Source of the DNA: CAZUFB01 sp964619775 | GTDB lineage: Bacteria; Actinomycetota; Coriobacteriia; Coriobacteriales; UMGS124 | DNA: 29,252 nt | Direction: 5' to 3' | Assembly: GCA_964619775.1 (NCBI GenBank) | Contig: CAZUFB010000022.1 | Span: 1 to 29,252 of the forward strand | Shown here: one piece after another, positions 6,713 to 13,814 of the stretch | Numbering within the stretch: the stretch's first letter is position 1 | Layout of the letters: every line of letters starts with the position of its first letter | Notes under the pieces: model-generated | The model's database searches: none | What the model was told of the DNA's origin: nothing | Seen by the model: the letters and a program-made list of their open reading frames with translations, nothing else | Translations under genes and position numbers: made by a program

Positions 6713-7789
6713 TCAGAACTGCTTGAGGAAGCGCATGTCGCCCTCGACCAGCATGCGCAGGTCGGGCAGGTCGTAGCGCAGGCAGGCAACGCGCTCGACG
6801 CCGATGCCGAAGGCGAAGCCCGAATACTCCTCGGGGTCGATGCCGCTCATCGACAGGACGTTGGGGTCGACCATGCCGCAGCCCAGGATCTCGAGCCAGC
6901 CCGTGCCCTTGCAGAAGCGGCAGCCCTCGCCGTGGCACACGTTGCACGAGATGTCCACCTCACAGCTCGGCTCGGTGAAGGGGAAGTAGTGCGGACGGTA
7001 GCGCGTGGCGCGGTCCTCGCCGAACATCGCGCGGCAGAAGGCGTCGAGGGTGCCCTTGAGGTCGCCGAAGGTGATGCCACGGTCCACGACGAGCCCTTCG
7101 ACCTGGTGGAACTGGGGCAGGTGGCACGGGTCGGCCGCGTCGGGGCGAAAGACCGCGCCGGGCGCTATCACGTAGATGGGAGGCTCGCCGGCCTCCATCG
7201 CGTGCACCTGCACGCCGGAGGTCTGGGTGCGCAGCAAGACGTTGCTCTCGCCGATGACGCCCGTGGCGGCCTGCCCGTCGGCGCCCTGCGACTCGTCGAC
7301 GACGTAGAAGGTGTCGCGCGCCGAACGGCTGGGATGGTCGGGCGGGGTGTTGAGGGCGGTGAAGTTGTAGTACTCGGTCTCGACGCGGGGACCGTCCATG
7401 ACGCGGTAGCCGATGCCGGCGAAGAAGTCCTCCATCTCCTCGATGATCGAGGTGATGAGGTGCCGGTGGCCCAGCGGGCGAGCGCGGCCCGGAAGCGTCA
7501 CGTCGACGGCCTCGGCCGCCATGCGGCGCTCAAGCTCGGACGCGGACAGGACCGCCCTGCGCTCCTCGAGCGCGGCTTCAAAGCAGGCGCGCACCTCGTT
7601 GGCGAGCTTGCCCACCCGGGGGCGCTCCTCGGGCGCCAGCCCACCCATGCCGTGGAGCACGGCCGTCAGCTCGCCCTTCTTGCCGGCGACGGCGACGCGC
7701 ACCTCGTCGAGCGCGCGCAGGTCGCCTGCGGCCGCGACGGCCTCGAGCGCACGGGCCTTGATGCCTTGCAGATCGTCGATGATCGACAT
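6713..7789 (-). CDS. pheS: Phenylalanine--tRNA ligase alpha subunit
   Basis: A 358-residue class II synthetase subunit that activates phenylalanine. The N-terminal region is the coiled-coil tRNA-binding arm (residues 1-90). Motif 1 lies near GHRHLITSIIEEMEDFF. Motif 2 is seen as VIAPGAVFRPDAADP with QFHQVEGL. Motif 3 is GFAFGIGVERVACLRYD near the C-terminus. A four-cysteine knuckle (C282, C285, C290, C293 in SCNVCHGEGCRFC) is present, as in a subset of bacterial PheS; metal binding is inferred. I chose the ATG at 7789 because an AAGGGA site precedes it and homology (MSIIDDLQGIKARALEAV) starts there. The longer open frame upstream is the T-box leader. Expression is expected to rise when tRNA-Phe is uncharged. 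Confidence 0.98.
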   Translation of the reverse strand: MSIIDDLQGIKARALEAVAAAGDLRALDEVRVAVAGKKGELTAVLHGMGGLAPEERPRVGKLANEVRACFEAALEERRAVLSASELERRMAAEAVDVTLPGRARPLGHRHLITSIIEEMEDFFAGIGYRVMDGPRVETEYYNFTALNTPPDHPSRSARDTFYVVDESQGADGQAATGVIGESNVLLRTQTSGVQVHAMEAGEPPIYVIAPGAVFRPDAADPCHLPQFHQVEGLVVDRGITFGDLKGTLDAFCRAMFGEDRATRYRPHYFPFTEPSCEVDISCNVCHGEGCRFCKGTGWLEILGCGMVDPNVLSMSGIDPEEYSGFAFGIGVERVACLRYDLPDLRMLVEGDMRFLKQF

Positions 7790-7822
7790 GCAGATCCCTT
7801 CTGTCATCTCGGGCCGGGTACG

Positions 7823-7860
7823 AAAAATCCGTCCCCGGCAGCCTGTGCTCAAGGACGGAT
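7823..7860 (-). terminator. T-box-controlled intrinsic terminator
   Basis: On the minus strand ATCCGTCC (7860-7853) pairs with GGACGGAT (7834-7827), followed by a run of five T (7827-7823). The left arm overlaps the antiterminator strand, so the two structures exclude each other. This is the standard arrangement for a transcription-attenuating T-box. Confidence 0.9.
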
Positions 7861-8110
7861 TGAACCGCGGTACCACCTTGATTGGCCCGGCGGCTGTCTA
7901 CCCGCCGGAACCCCCTCGTTGACGGCCCGATACCGGGGGCCGGCCGGCTTCCCTACCGAGCGCGCGGACAGCCGTGCGCTGTTCAGGTCGCGGCTGGTGG
8001 AGTGAACTCCCGCGCCGCGTCCGCATGCGAGCTTCCAGCCGACGGCTCGCCTCTCTGGTTCGGACGCCGACGGCGCGGGACCTCTCCGTCATAGCCTTGG
8101 GCTACAGGGT
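7823..8110 (-). promoter_or_regulatory. T-box leader riboswitch of pheST (specifier UUC, Phe)
   Basis: On the minus strand the conserved T-box core AAGGTGGTACCGCGG lies at 7879-7865. The UGGU in it can pair with the ACCA end of an uncharged tRNA whose discriminator base is A, as in tRNA-Phe. Stem I contains a perfect 10-bp helix (8080-8071 with 8017-8008) above a GGAG/CTCC helix (8087-8084 with 8002-7999). The internal loop between them holds TTC at 8006-8004 followed by A, the expected position of the specifier codon. CAAGG (7880-7876) can pair with CCTTG (7854-7850) as antiterminator; the competing terminator shares part of that sequence. The 5' end is approximate; no promoter could be assigned with confidence. 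Confidence 0.93.
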
Positions 8111-8238
8111 AGCGCAAAGCGGCCCCCGGGGCGCCTACGCCACCAGGGTCACCACAAAGACCACGAGCGGGGCGTCGTCAGGACGACGCAGATGACGTCG
8201 ATGACAGAGCGCCCACCTTGCTCCCTTCAGCACCTCCC
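8111..8238. other. Intergenic stretch between the ATPase gene and the T-box leader
   Basis: This stretch should hold the end of the upstream ATPase transcript and the promoter of the phe operon. The only clear structure is a perfect 8-bp inverted repeat, GCGTCGTC (8172-8179) and GACGACGC (8182-8189), with a 2-base centre and no T-run. TACCCT on the minus strand (8112-8107) is a possible -10 hexamer without a matching -35. No gene is seen. Confidence 0.35.
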
Positions 8239-9966
8239 CTACCCCCGCAGGCGGTTGAGGCAGGCGTAGATCTCCTGCACGCGGGGCATGGCGAGCCCGC
8301 AGGCCGGATAGGGGGTTCCCGCAATGGCGGGCAGGCCGCCGCGGGCCAGCTCGTCCTGCAGGGCCGCGACCGCGGCGCAGACCGCGACGTCGCCCAAAAG
8401 CCCGCGCTCCAGGCACCAGCGGACCGCCTGGGCAAGGGCGTCCACCTGCTCGGGGTCTACAAGCTGCTCCACAAGGCGCACGTCTGCCGCAAGGTTCCCG
8501 ACGCCCAGCTCGTCCATGCCGCGCGCCCTGACCTTCACCCGGTCGCCGCGGCCGCCCGGGCGGCCCGCGCCGTGCCTGCCGCCCGATCCCGCACCGGCCA
8601 GCCTGAGCGAACGCGGCCGATCGGGCAGGCGAAACCCTGCGTCCGGGGATTCGGGGCCGGCCATGCCGTGGGCGCGGCAGACCTCGCGGGCGCGGTCGGT
8701 GATGTCGATCGCCTCGTAGCAGTCCATCTGCACCACGGTGTCGGCCACCGGAAAGAACGCCCCCGAGCTGCCTGCGACGATGACCGACGACACGCCCGCC
8801 TGGCCGTAGAGCGCCCGGACGCGTTCGACGAACGGCGTGATGGGCTCGTGGTCGCGGCTCACCACCTCCTGCATCAGCGCGTCGCGCACCATGAAGTTGG
8901 TCGCCGAGGTGTCCTCGTCGATGAGCAGCACGCGGCAGCCCGCCTCGACGGCCTCCACGGCTGCTGCAGCCTGCGAGGTGCTGCCGCTCGCGTCGGCCGT
9001 GGAGAAGCGGTGCGTGTCGGCCCCGTTGGGCAGATCGTCGATGAACGCCGAGATGTCGACGTCGCGCACGCTGCGCCCATCCTCGGCGCGCAGCTTCACC
9101 GCGGTGGCGTCGGTCGCCACGTACTCGCGCCCGTCGCCGGCGACGTGGTCGTACACCCCGGCCTCGATGGCCTTGAGCAAAGTCGACTTGCCGTGGTAGC
9201 CGCCGCCCACGACAAGCGTCACCCCGCGGCGAACTCCCATGCCCGGCAGCGGGCCGCGATGGGGAAGGTCGACCGTCACACGAAGCGACGCGGGCGAAGA
9301 AAAGGGCTTGGCGCCGCGCAGGGGGCGGTTCGACACGCCGCTCTCGCGCGGCAGAACGCTGCCGTCGGCCACGAAGGCGACCAGGCCGAGCTCTTCGAGG
9401 GCGAGGCGCAGGGCGTGCTGGTCCTCGGCGAGGTCGGCCACGGCACGCACCTCGGCGGCGGGGAGGCTGCGGGCAAACAGGGCGGCGCGCACGCAACGCG
9501 GGACGAGGTCAAGCAGCATGTGCACGAGCTCGCCGGCCGCCACGCTGCGCCCGTTGGCCGGAAAACCCGCCTCGAAGCGCGCCTCGACGCCCTCGTCGTC
9601 CACCTGGCACGCCGTGCGCTCGAGAACCTCGGGGCCGGGACGGCTCGTGGCGAGCAGGCCGCTCTTGCCCGACCCGCGCGCCTTGAAGCTGCAGCGCGCG
9701 AGCTGCGCCCCGAAGGCGCGCACAAGGTGGTCTTCGAAGGCGACGCGCTTGTGGGGCGCGTCGAACAGGCTTCGGTCGAAGCCGGCGTCGCGATGGTCGA
9801 CGAAGACGCTCAGCTTGGACGGCGCGGCAAAGGGGTCGCCCTGCACGTGGTCGATCGACAGGGCGAAGTCGCCGAAATCGTACGCGCCCTGGAGCGACTT
9901 GAGGGCAGGGTACCCCCGGCGGTCGATGCCTTCGATGCGGCGGCGCAGCTCTTCGGACGTCTTCAT
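8239..9966 (-). CDS. Predicted ATPase of the ABC class (COG3044 type)
   Basis: A 575-residue protein with an ABC-type nucleotide-binding core: Walker A GGGYHGKSTLL at about 254-264, a signature-like ASGSTS at about 326-331 and Walker B LLIDEDTS at about 347-354. ATNFMVRDALMQ and SSVIVAGSSGAFF follow. The N-terminal 200 residues contain YPALKSLQGAYDFGDF and LSIDHVQGDPFA, typical of this soluble ATPase family. A trypanosome member is linked to RNA editing; the bacterial role is unknown. No membrane segment is seen. A Gly/Arg-rich linker (about 440-480) separates the ATPase core from the C-terminal helical part. The ATG at 9966 has an AAAGGAG site 11 bases upstream; an open extension of 80 codons lacks family similarity. 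The gene is divergent from the deaminase gene and appears to be a single-gene unit. Confidence 0.85.
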   Translation of the reverse strand: MKTSEELRRRIEGIDRRGYPALKSLQGAYDFGDFALSIDHVQGDPFAAPSKLSVFVDHRDAGFDRSLFDAPHKRVAFEDHLVRAFGAQLARCSFKARGSGKSGLLATSRPGPEVLERTACQVDDEGVEARFEAGFPANGRSVAAGELVHMLLDLVPRCVRAALFARSLPAAEVRAVADLAEDQHALRLALEELGLVAFVADGSVLPRESGVSNRPLRGAKPFSSPASLRVTVDLPHRGPLPGMGVRRGVTLVVGGGYHGKSTLLKAIEAGVYDHVAGDGREYVATDATAVKLRAEDGRSVRDVDISAFIDDLPNGADTHRFSTADASGSTSQAAAAVEAVEAGCRVLLIDEDTSATNFMVRDALMQEVVSRDHEPITPFVERVRALYGQAGVSSVIVAGSSGAFFPVADTVVQMDCYEAIDITDRAREVCRAHGMAGPESPDAGFRLPDRPRSLRLAGAGSGGRHGAGRPGGRGDRVKVRARGMDELGVGNLAADVRLVEQLVDPEQVDALAQAVRWCLERGLLGDVAVCAAVAALQDELARGGLPAIAGTPYPACGLAMPRVQEIYACLNRLRG

Positions 9967-10249
9967 GGCAGGTGCGGCTCCTTTTTCGGCACACGGTTCG
10001 CACGGCCCGTTGCAGGCCGCGCGGTTCGAACGGCGGGCGCGCTCGGTACGGCCCGCGACGCCTGCCATTGTCGCACAGGCGCCGCCATGCCCGCACGGCA
10101 TTCGCGTCCCGCCCACAATGCACGGACGCGGATGCGACGCCTCTGCGGGCATACGGCAGGGCAGGCGGGCGCGGGGTCCGAACCCGCCGCGCATCGGGCC
10201 CCGCATGCCCTATCATGTCGCCCGTAGGACAACTGCGATTGGAGAATCC
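9967..10249. other. Divergent intergenic region between the ATPase and deaminase genes
   Basis: These 283 bases must contain both divergent promoters. TATCAT at 10211-10216 is a possible -10 for the plus-strand gene, and GACAAT on the minus strand (rc of 10068-10073) a possible -10 for the ATPase gene. Neither has a recognisable -35. No RNA gene or further ORF is supported. Confidence 0.3.
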
Positions 10250-11572
10250 ATGCCCCAGACGCCACCCGCCCTGCTCTTCTGTTCCATCGGGATGTTCGAC
10301 GAGGAGTTCTTCTACCAGCCCGCACGCTTCGTGGGCGTACGCGACGGACGCATCTCCTACATCGGCGAGCATGCCCCCGACGACGCGGCGGACTACGCCG
10401 AACGCTACGACGGACGGGGGAAGCTGCTGATGCCGGCCTTCGTGGACGCCCACGCCCACGCTCCCATGACCCTGCTGCGCGGCTACGCCGAGAACCTGCG
10501 GCTGCAGGAGTGGCTCAACGACCGGGTGTTCCCCTTCGAGGCGCGCATCACCGAGGAGGCGGCCCGCGCCGCGACCGACCTCGCAATCGCCGAGATGGTG
10601 CGCTTTGGGTGCGCAAGCTTCAGCGACATGTACTTCTTCGACGACGCGCGCTGCGAAAGCGTCGCGGACGCAGGCGTCAAGTGCAACGTCTCGCACGGGC
10701 TTACGGCGTTCGGCGAGACCGACTACCACAAGACCGGCGAGTGCGCCGCCGACGACCACCTGTTCGCCGTGTGGGACGGCGCAGCCGGCGGACGCATCAA
10801 GACCGACATGTGCATCCACGCCGAGTACACCAACAACGAGCCGGTATGCCGCGAGGTTGCCCGCATCGCACGCGAACGCGGCGCGGTGGTCCACCTGCAT
10901 CTCTCGGAAACCCGCAAGGAGCACGAGGAATGCAAGGGACGCCATGACGGCCTGACCCCGACACGGTTCCTTGAGGAGTGCGGGGTGTTCGACAACCCCG
11001 TGCTTGCGGCGCACTGCGTGTGGTGCGACGAGGGAGACCTCGAAATCCTGCGCTCCCACGGGGCGACCGTGGCCTGCAACCCGGCGAGCAACATGAAGCT
11101 CGCAAGCGGTTTTGCACCGGTGCCGCGCATGCTGGAACTCGGGGTCAACGTGGCGCTGGGAACCGACGGGGCAGCGAGCAACAACGCGCACGACATGCTG
11201 CGCGACACCTATCTGTTCGCAACCATCTACAAAGGCGCGAGCGGCGACCCGTGCGCCGTGACCCCCCGCCAGGCCCTCTACGCCGCCACGCGCGCGGGCG
11301 CCCTGGCGCAGGGACGAGCCGACTGCGGCCTGGTGAAAGAGGGCATGCGCGCCGACCTGACGGTGCTCGACGTGGACCGGCCCTGGATGTACCCCCAGGC
11401 CGACATGGCGGCGAACGTGGTCTACAGCGCCTCGGGCGGCGACGTGGCGCTCACGATGTGCGACGGATGCGTGGTCTATCGCGACGGCGTCTGGCCGACC
11501 GTCGACGTGGAGCGCGCCCAATGCGAGACGCAGGCGTACGCCGCAAAGATCGTTGCCGAGCTTGAACGTTGA
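10250..11572 (+). CDS. mtaD: 5'-methylthioadenosine/S-adenosylhomocysteine deaminase (amidohydrolase family)
   Basis: A 440-residue cytosolic metal-dependent deaminase that hydrolyses the 6-amino group of methylthioadenosine, SAH or adenosine, giving the inosine analogue and ammonia. Metal and catalytic motifs are in the expected order. MPAFVDAHAHAPM (HxH) is near residue 65, and the usual substrate-side segment LRGYAENLRLQEWL follows it. VVHLHLSETRKEHEEC and AAHCVWCDE carry His ligands, and GTDGAASNNAHDM carries the catalytic Asp. CNPASNMKLASG and the C-terminal ADLTVLDVDRPWM complete the COG0402 pattern. The ribosome site GGAG is 5 bases before the ATG. The next gene, a purine nucleoside phosphorylase, acts on the product class, which supports a salvage role. 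Distinguishing MTA/SAH from other aminopurine deaminases is inference. Confidence 0.9.
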   Translation: MPQTPPALLFCSIGMFDEEFFYQPARFVGVRDGRISYIGEHAPDDAADYAERYDGRGKLLMPAFVDAHAHAPMTLLRGYAENLRLQEWLNDRVFPFEARITEEAARAATDLAIAEMVRFGCASFSDMYFFDDARCESVADAGVKCNVSHGLTAFGETDYHKTGECAADDHLFAVWDGAAGGRIKTDMCIHAEYTNNEPVCREVARIARERGAVVHLHLSETRKEHEECKGRHDGLTPTRFLEECGVFDNPVLAAHCVWCDEGDLEILRSHGATVACNPASNMKLASGFAPVPRMLELGVNVALGTDGAASNNAHDMLRDTYLFATIYKGASGDPCAVTPRQALYAATRAGALAQGRADCGLVKEGMRADLTVLDVDRPWMYPQADMAANVVYSASGGDVALTMCDGCVVYRDGVWPTVDVERAQCETQAYAAKIVAELER

Positions 11573-11649
11573 ACTTCGATCGGATACATGGCATGCGCAC
11601 TGATCGGATGACGAGCCACCCGCTATGGCCTGTCATGCTGTCAATAACA

Positions 11650-11655
11650 TATAAG
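11650..11655 (+). promoter_or_regulatory. Possible -10 element of the purine nucleoside phosphorylase gene
   Basis: TATAAG lies in an unusually AT-rich stretch (11639-11680) between the deaminase and the phosphorylase. It would start a transcript just upstream of the GTG at 11690. No good -35 is visible. CGTTA and TAACG (11667-11679) form a small inverted repeat between this element and the start. The phosphorylase may therefore have its own promoter besides readthrough from the deaminase. Confidence 0.35.
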
Positions 11656-11689
11656 GTAAAGATAAACGTTATGGTAACGGAACGGTAAG

Positions 11690-12571
11690 GTGGGAAGAGT
11701 GGGTGCACAAGCCGGCAACGAGGCCTATCCGACCTTCGTATTGGACGAAACCTTTGAGTTTATGTTGAATGAAAGCGTTACGGTCATGCGCGAACGGCTG
11801 CCCAAAGGATGGTCGCCCCAGGTGCTTGTCACGCTCGGCAGCGGTCTAGGCGGCCTCGCCGCGCACGTCGAACACCCCGTGCGCGTCCCCTACGGCGACA
11901 TCCCCCATATGCGCCGATCGACCGCACCCGGCCACGCCGGGTGCTTCGTGGCCGGGCAGGTCGAAGGCGTCGACGTGCTCTGCATGCAAGGCCGCCTGCA
12001 TCCTTACGAAGGCTACACGCCCCTTGAGGCGACCTATCCCGTGCGCCTTGCCGCCCGCCTCGGGGCGCATGCGTTCGTCGCGACCAACGCAACCGGCGCC
12101 GTCAACGCCGCCTTCCACCCTGGCCAGGTCGTGCTCATCGCCGACCACATCAACCTGACCGGCCAGAACCCCCTCGTGGGCCCCAACCTCGACGCCGAAG
12201 GCCCGCGTTTCCCCGACATGACGCACGCCTACACCCCGCGCCTGCGCGAACTCGCCCGCGAGGTCGCCGCGCAACGCGGCTACAACCTGCAAGAAGGCGT
12301 CTACCTCGGTGTGAGCGGCCCCTCGTTTGAGACCCCCGCCGAGATCCGCGCCTTCCGGGCCCTCGGGGCCGACCTCGTGGGCATGAGCACCGTGTGGGAG
12401 GTTATCGTGGCCACCCACTGCGGCATGGAGGTGCTGGGGCTGTCGATGGCCACGAACATGGCGGCAGGCATGCTCGACGAGCCCATCTCCACCGACGAGA
12501 TCAACCGTGCGGCCGCCGCGGGGGCCAACGACATGCTCGGCATCGTGCGCGGCGTGCTGCAGCGGATGTAG
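11690..12571 (+). CDS. punA: Purine nucleoside phosphorylase (trimeric, PNP/MTAP family)
   Basis: About 293 residues. The enzyme cleaves purine ribonucleosides with phosphate to base and ribose-1-phosphate in the cytoplasm. Diagnostic segments are VTLGSGLGGLA (phosphate-binding loop), MQGRLHPYEGYTP, NATGAVNAAFHPGQVVLI, GVSGPSFETPAEIRAFRALGADLVGMSTVWEV and LSMATNMAAGM. The Asn after the last Thr is typical of 6-oxopurine (inosine/guanosine) forms. MSTVPE, common in characterised enzymes, reads MSTVWE here. The start is uncertain: GTG at 11690, GTG at 11699, or ATG at 11762, which would give the usual N-terminus (MLNESVTVMRERL). It follows the deaminase by 117 bases. Together they could convert methylthioadenosine or adenosine through the inosine form to hypoxanthine. 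Confidence 0.92.
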   Translation: MGRVGAQAGNEAYPTFVLDETFEFMLNESVTVMRERLPKGWSPQVLVTLGSGLGGLAAHVEHPVRVPYGDIPHMRRSTAPGHAGCFVAGQVEGVDVLCMQGRLHPYEGYTPLEATYPVRLAARLGAHAFVATNATGAVNAAFHPGQVVLIADHINLTGQNPLVGPNLDAEGPRFPDMTHAYTPRLRELAREVAAQRGYNLQEGVYLGVSGPSFETPAEIRAFRALGADLVGMSTVWEVIVATHCGMEVLGLSMATNMAAGMLDEPISTDEINRAAAAGANDMLGIVRGVLQRM

Positions 12572-12656
12572 GAAGACACTGCTCGATGGTTGGCACTGAT
12601 CGGAAATCACAATGGTTGGTGCCGTAGCATTTTCTCCTGACCCGTCAAGCTCGATG

Positions 12657-12683
12657 TCCGCAGCCGCCAAGAACCGCTGCGGA
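12657..12683 (+). terminator. Weak hairpin downstream of the phosphorylase gene
   Basis: TCCGCAGC (12657-12664) and GCTGCGGA (12676-12683) form a perfect 8-bp stem with an 11-base loop, about 85 bases after the phosphorylase stop. No T-run follows on the plus strand. It may end or stabilise the plus-strand transcript before it meets the convergent operon. The rest of 12572-12714 holds no supportable gene. Confidence 0.35.
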
Positions 12684-12714
12684 TCGGAATTGAACAACGC
12701 CGTCCCGCCGCCGC

Positions 12715-12754
12715 AAAAACCGGGGCAGCCTCCGCGTTCGCGAAGCTGCCCCGG
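12715..12754 (-). terminator. Intrinsic terminator of the argS-hom-M14 gene group
   Basis: On the minus strand CCGGGGCAGC (12754-12745) pairs perfectly with GCTGCCCCGG (12729-12720), followed immediately by TTTTT (12719-12715). It lies 35 bases beyond the stop of the M14 gene. The stem may also help stop the convergent plus-strand transcript, but the T-run points to the minus strand. Confidence 0.9.
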
Positions 12755-12789
12755 CGTATCGCATCTTGACCGCTGTCCTTTTGCCCTTT

Positions 12790-13749
12790 TTATGCAAACA
12801 GCCCGTATGCGATCAGCGGGCCGTCTTTCACCACGTTGAGCGACCCCGTCTGGTAGACCACAACGCCCGTCTTGGGAGCACGCACCTCGTGCAGGACCTC
12901 GCCGAACGCGTTGCGGATCTGCCCCAGGAGCTCGTCTTGCGCGAAGCATTCGCCGGAGTGCCTCGTCGGATACCAAAAGCCGCCGCAAGGCGCGTAGAGG
13001 TCGTACATCTCCTCGAAGTCGTACTGAGATGGCCCCATGTCGCGCACCGGGCCCGCAAGCATGCCGGCATAGCGCAGCATGTTCAGCACGTCCGCCTTCA
13101 CCGCGTCGACCTCGGGGCGCGACCAGGCTCCCATGCCGCCGCGCTCGAGCAGGATGCTCACCACGCCAGCGGCCGCCGCGGCGGCGTAGGTCCCGCCCCG
13201 CCGCGTCTCGTAGCACGGCACCACGATGCGCACGTCGGTGCAGGCGGCCAGCTCGCGCGACTTCGGGGAGACGGGAAGATCTGCAACGTAGTACAGGTGC
13301 GGGGCCAAATCCTCGTAGTAGTCGCCCGAATGCAGGTCGACGTAGTAATCCGAGCCGGCAACCGCCCCGGCGAACACGGCGTGGGCGATCCGCTCGGCCA
13401 GGCCGCCGTCCTCCGAACCGGGGAACACTCGGTTGAGGTTGACCTCGGGGCCGCCGGCACCGTCGGGCACCATGCTCGTGCCGCGCCGCACGAACCCGGC
13501 CACGTTGACCACAGGGACCAGCGTGACGCATCCTTTGAGCGCGCCAGCGGGCAGGGCCGCAAGTTCGGCGGCCAGCTCGATCAGAGCCTGCTCCCCCACG
13601 TATTCGTCGGCGTGAACGCCCGCGGTCAAGGTGAACCGGGGTCCGTCTCCCCCAGAGATGCGGGCGAATGGTATCTCGATGTCGCAACCCGCGACACCCA
13701 GTACGCCGTGTTCGACCTCGACGGCACTGCGGATATCTGCCTGTTCCAT
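12790..13749 (-). CDS. Succinylglutamate desuccinylase/aspartoacylase-type (M14) zinc hydrolase
   Basis: A 319-residue soluble protein of the AstE/AspA branch of M14 carboxypeptidases, which hydrolyse N-acyl amino acids or related amides. Zinc ligands appear as TAGVHADEYVGE (H46, E49) and YYVDLHSGDYYE (H140). VNLNRVFPGSEDG contains the Arg used for substrate carboxylate binding, and ILLERGG may hold the general-base Glu. The C-terminal domain (EVRAPKTGVVVYQ) resembles the beta-barrel cap of the family. AspA, AstE and deacylases for other N-acyl groups cannot be separated by eye. The start is supported by AAAGGAG 9 bases before the ATG. It lies 65 bases after hom and ends before a strong terminator, so it is probably the last gene of that group. 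Confidence 0.85.
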   Translation of the reverse strand: MEQADIRSAVEVEHGVLGVAGCDIEIPFARISGGDGPRFTLTAGVHADEYVGEQALIELAAELAALPAGALKGCVTLVPVVNVAGFVRRGTSMVPDGAGGPEVNLNRVFPGSEDGGLAERIAHAVFAGAVAGSDYYVDLHSGDYYEDLAPHLYYVADLPVSPKSRELAACTDVRIVVPCYETRRGGTYAAAAAAGVVSILLERGGMGAWSRPEVDAVKADVLNMLRYAGMLAGPVRDMGPSQYDFEEMYDLYAPCGGFWYPTRHSGECFAQDELLGQIRNAFGEVLHEVRAPKTGVVVYQTGSLNVVKDGPLIAYGLFA

Positions 13750-13814
13750 ACCGATCGTCTCCTTTTCGCTAGCCGTCCGGCAGCGGCCGTCTGCGCGGAC
13801 GCGGCTCCGACACC

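Noticed and set aside
10010..10045. GGTTCGAAC-like T-arm suggesting a tRNA
   Set aside because: No acceptor stem, anticodon arm or CCA-proximal pairing could be built around it.
11578..12605. Short GATCGGA repeats on either side of the phosphorylase gene as insertion-site duplications
   Set aside because: Only 7-11 bases are shared, extra copies occur nearby, and there is no transposase or terminal inverted repeat. Chance is a sufficient explanation.
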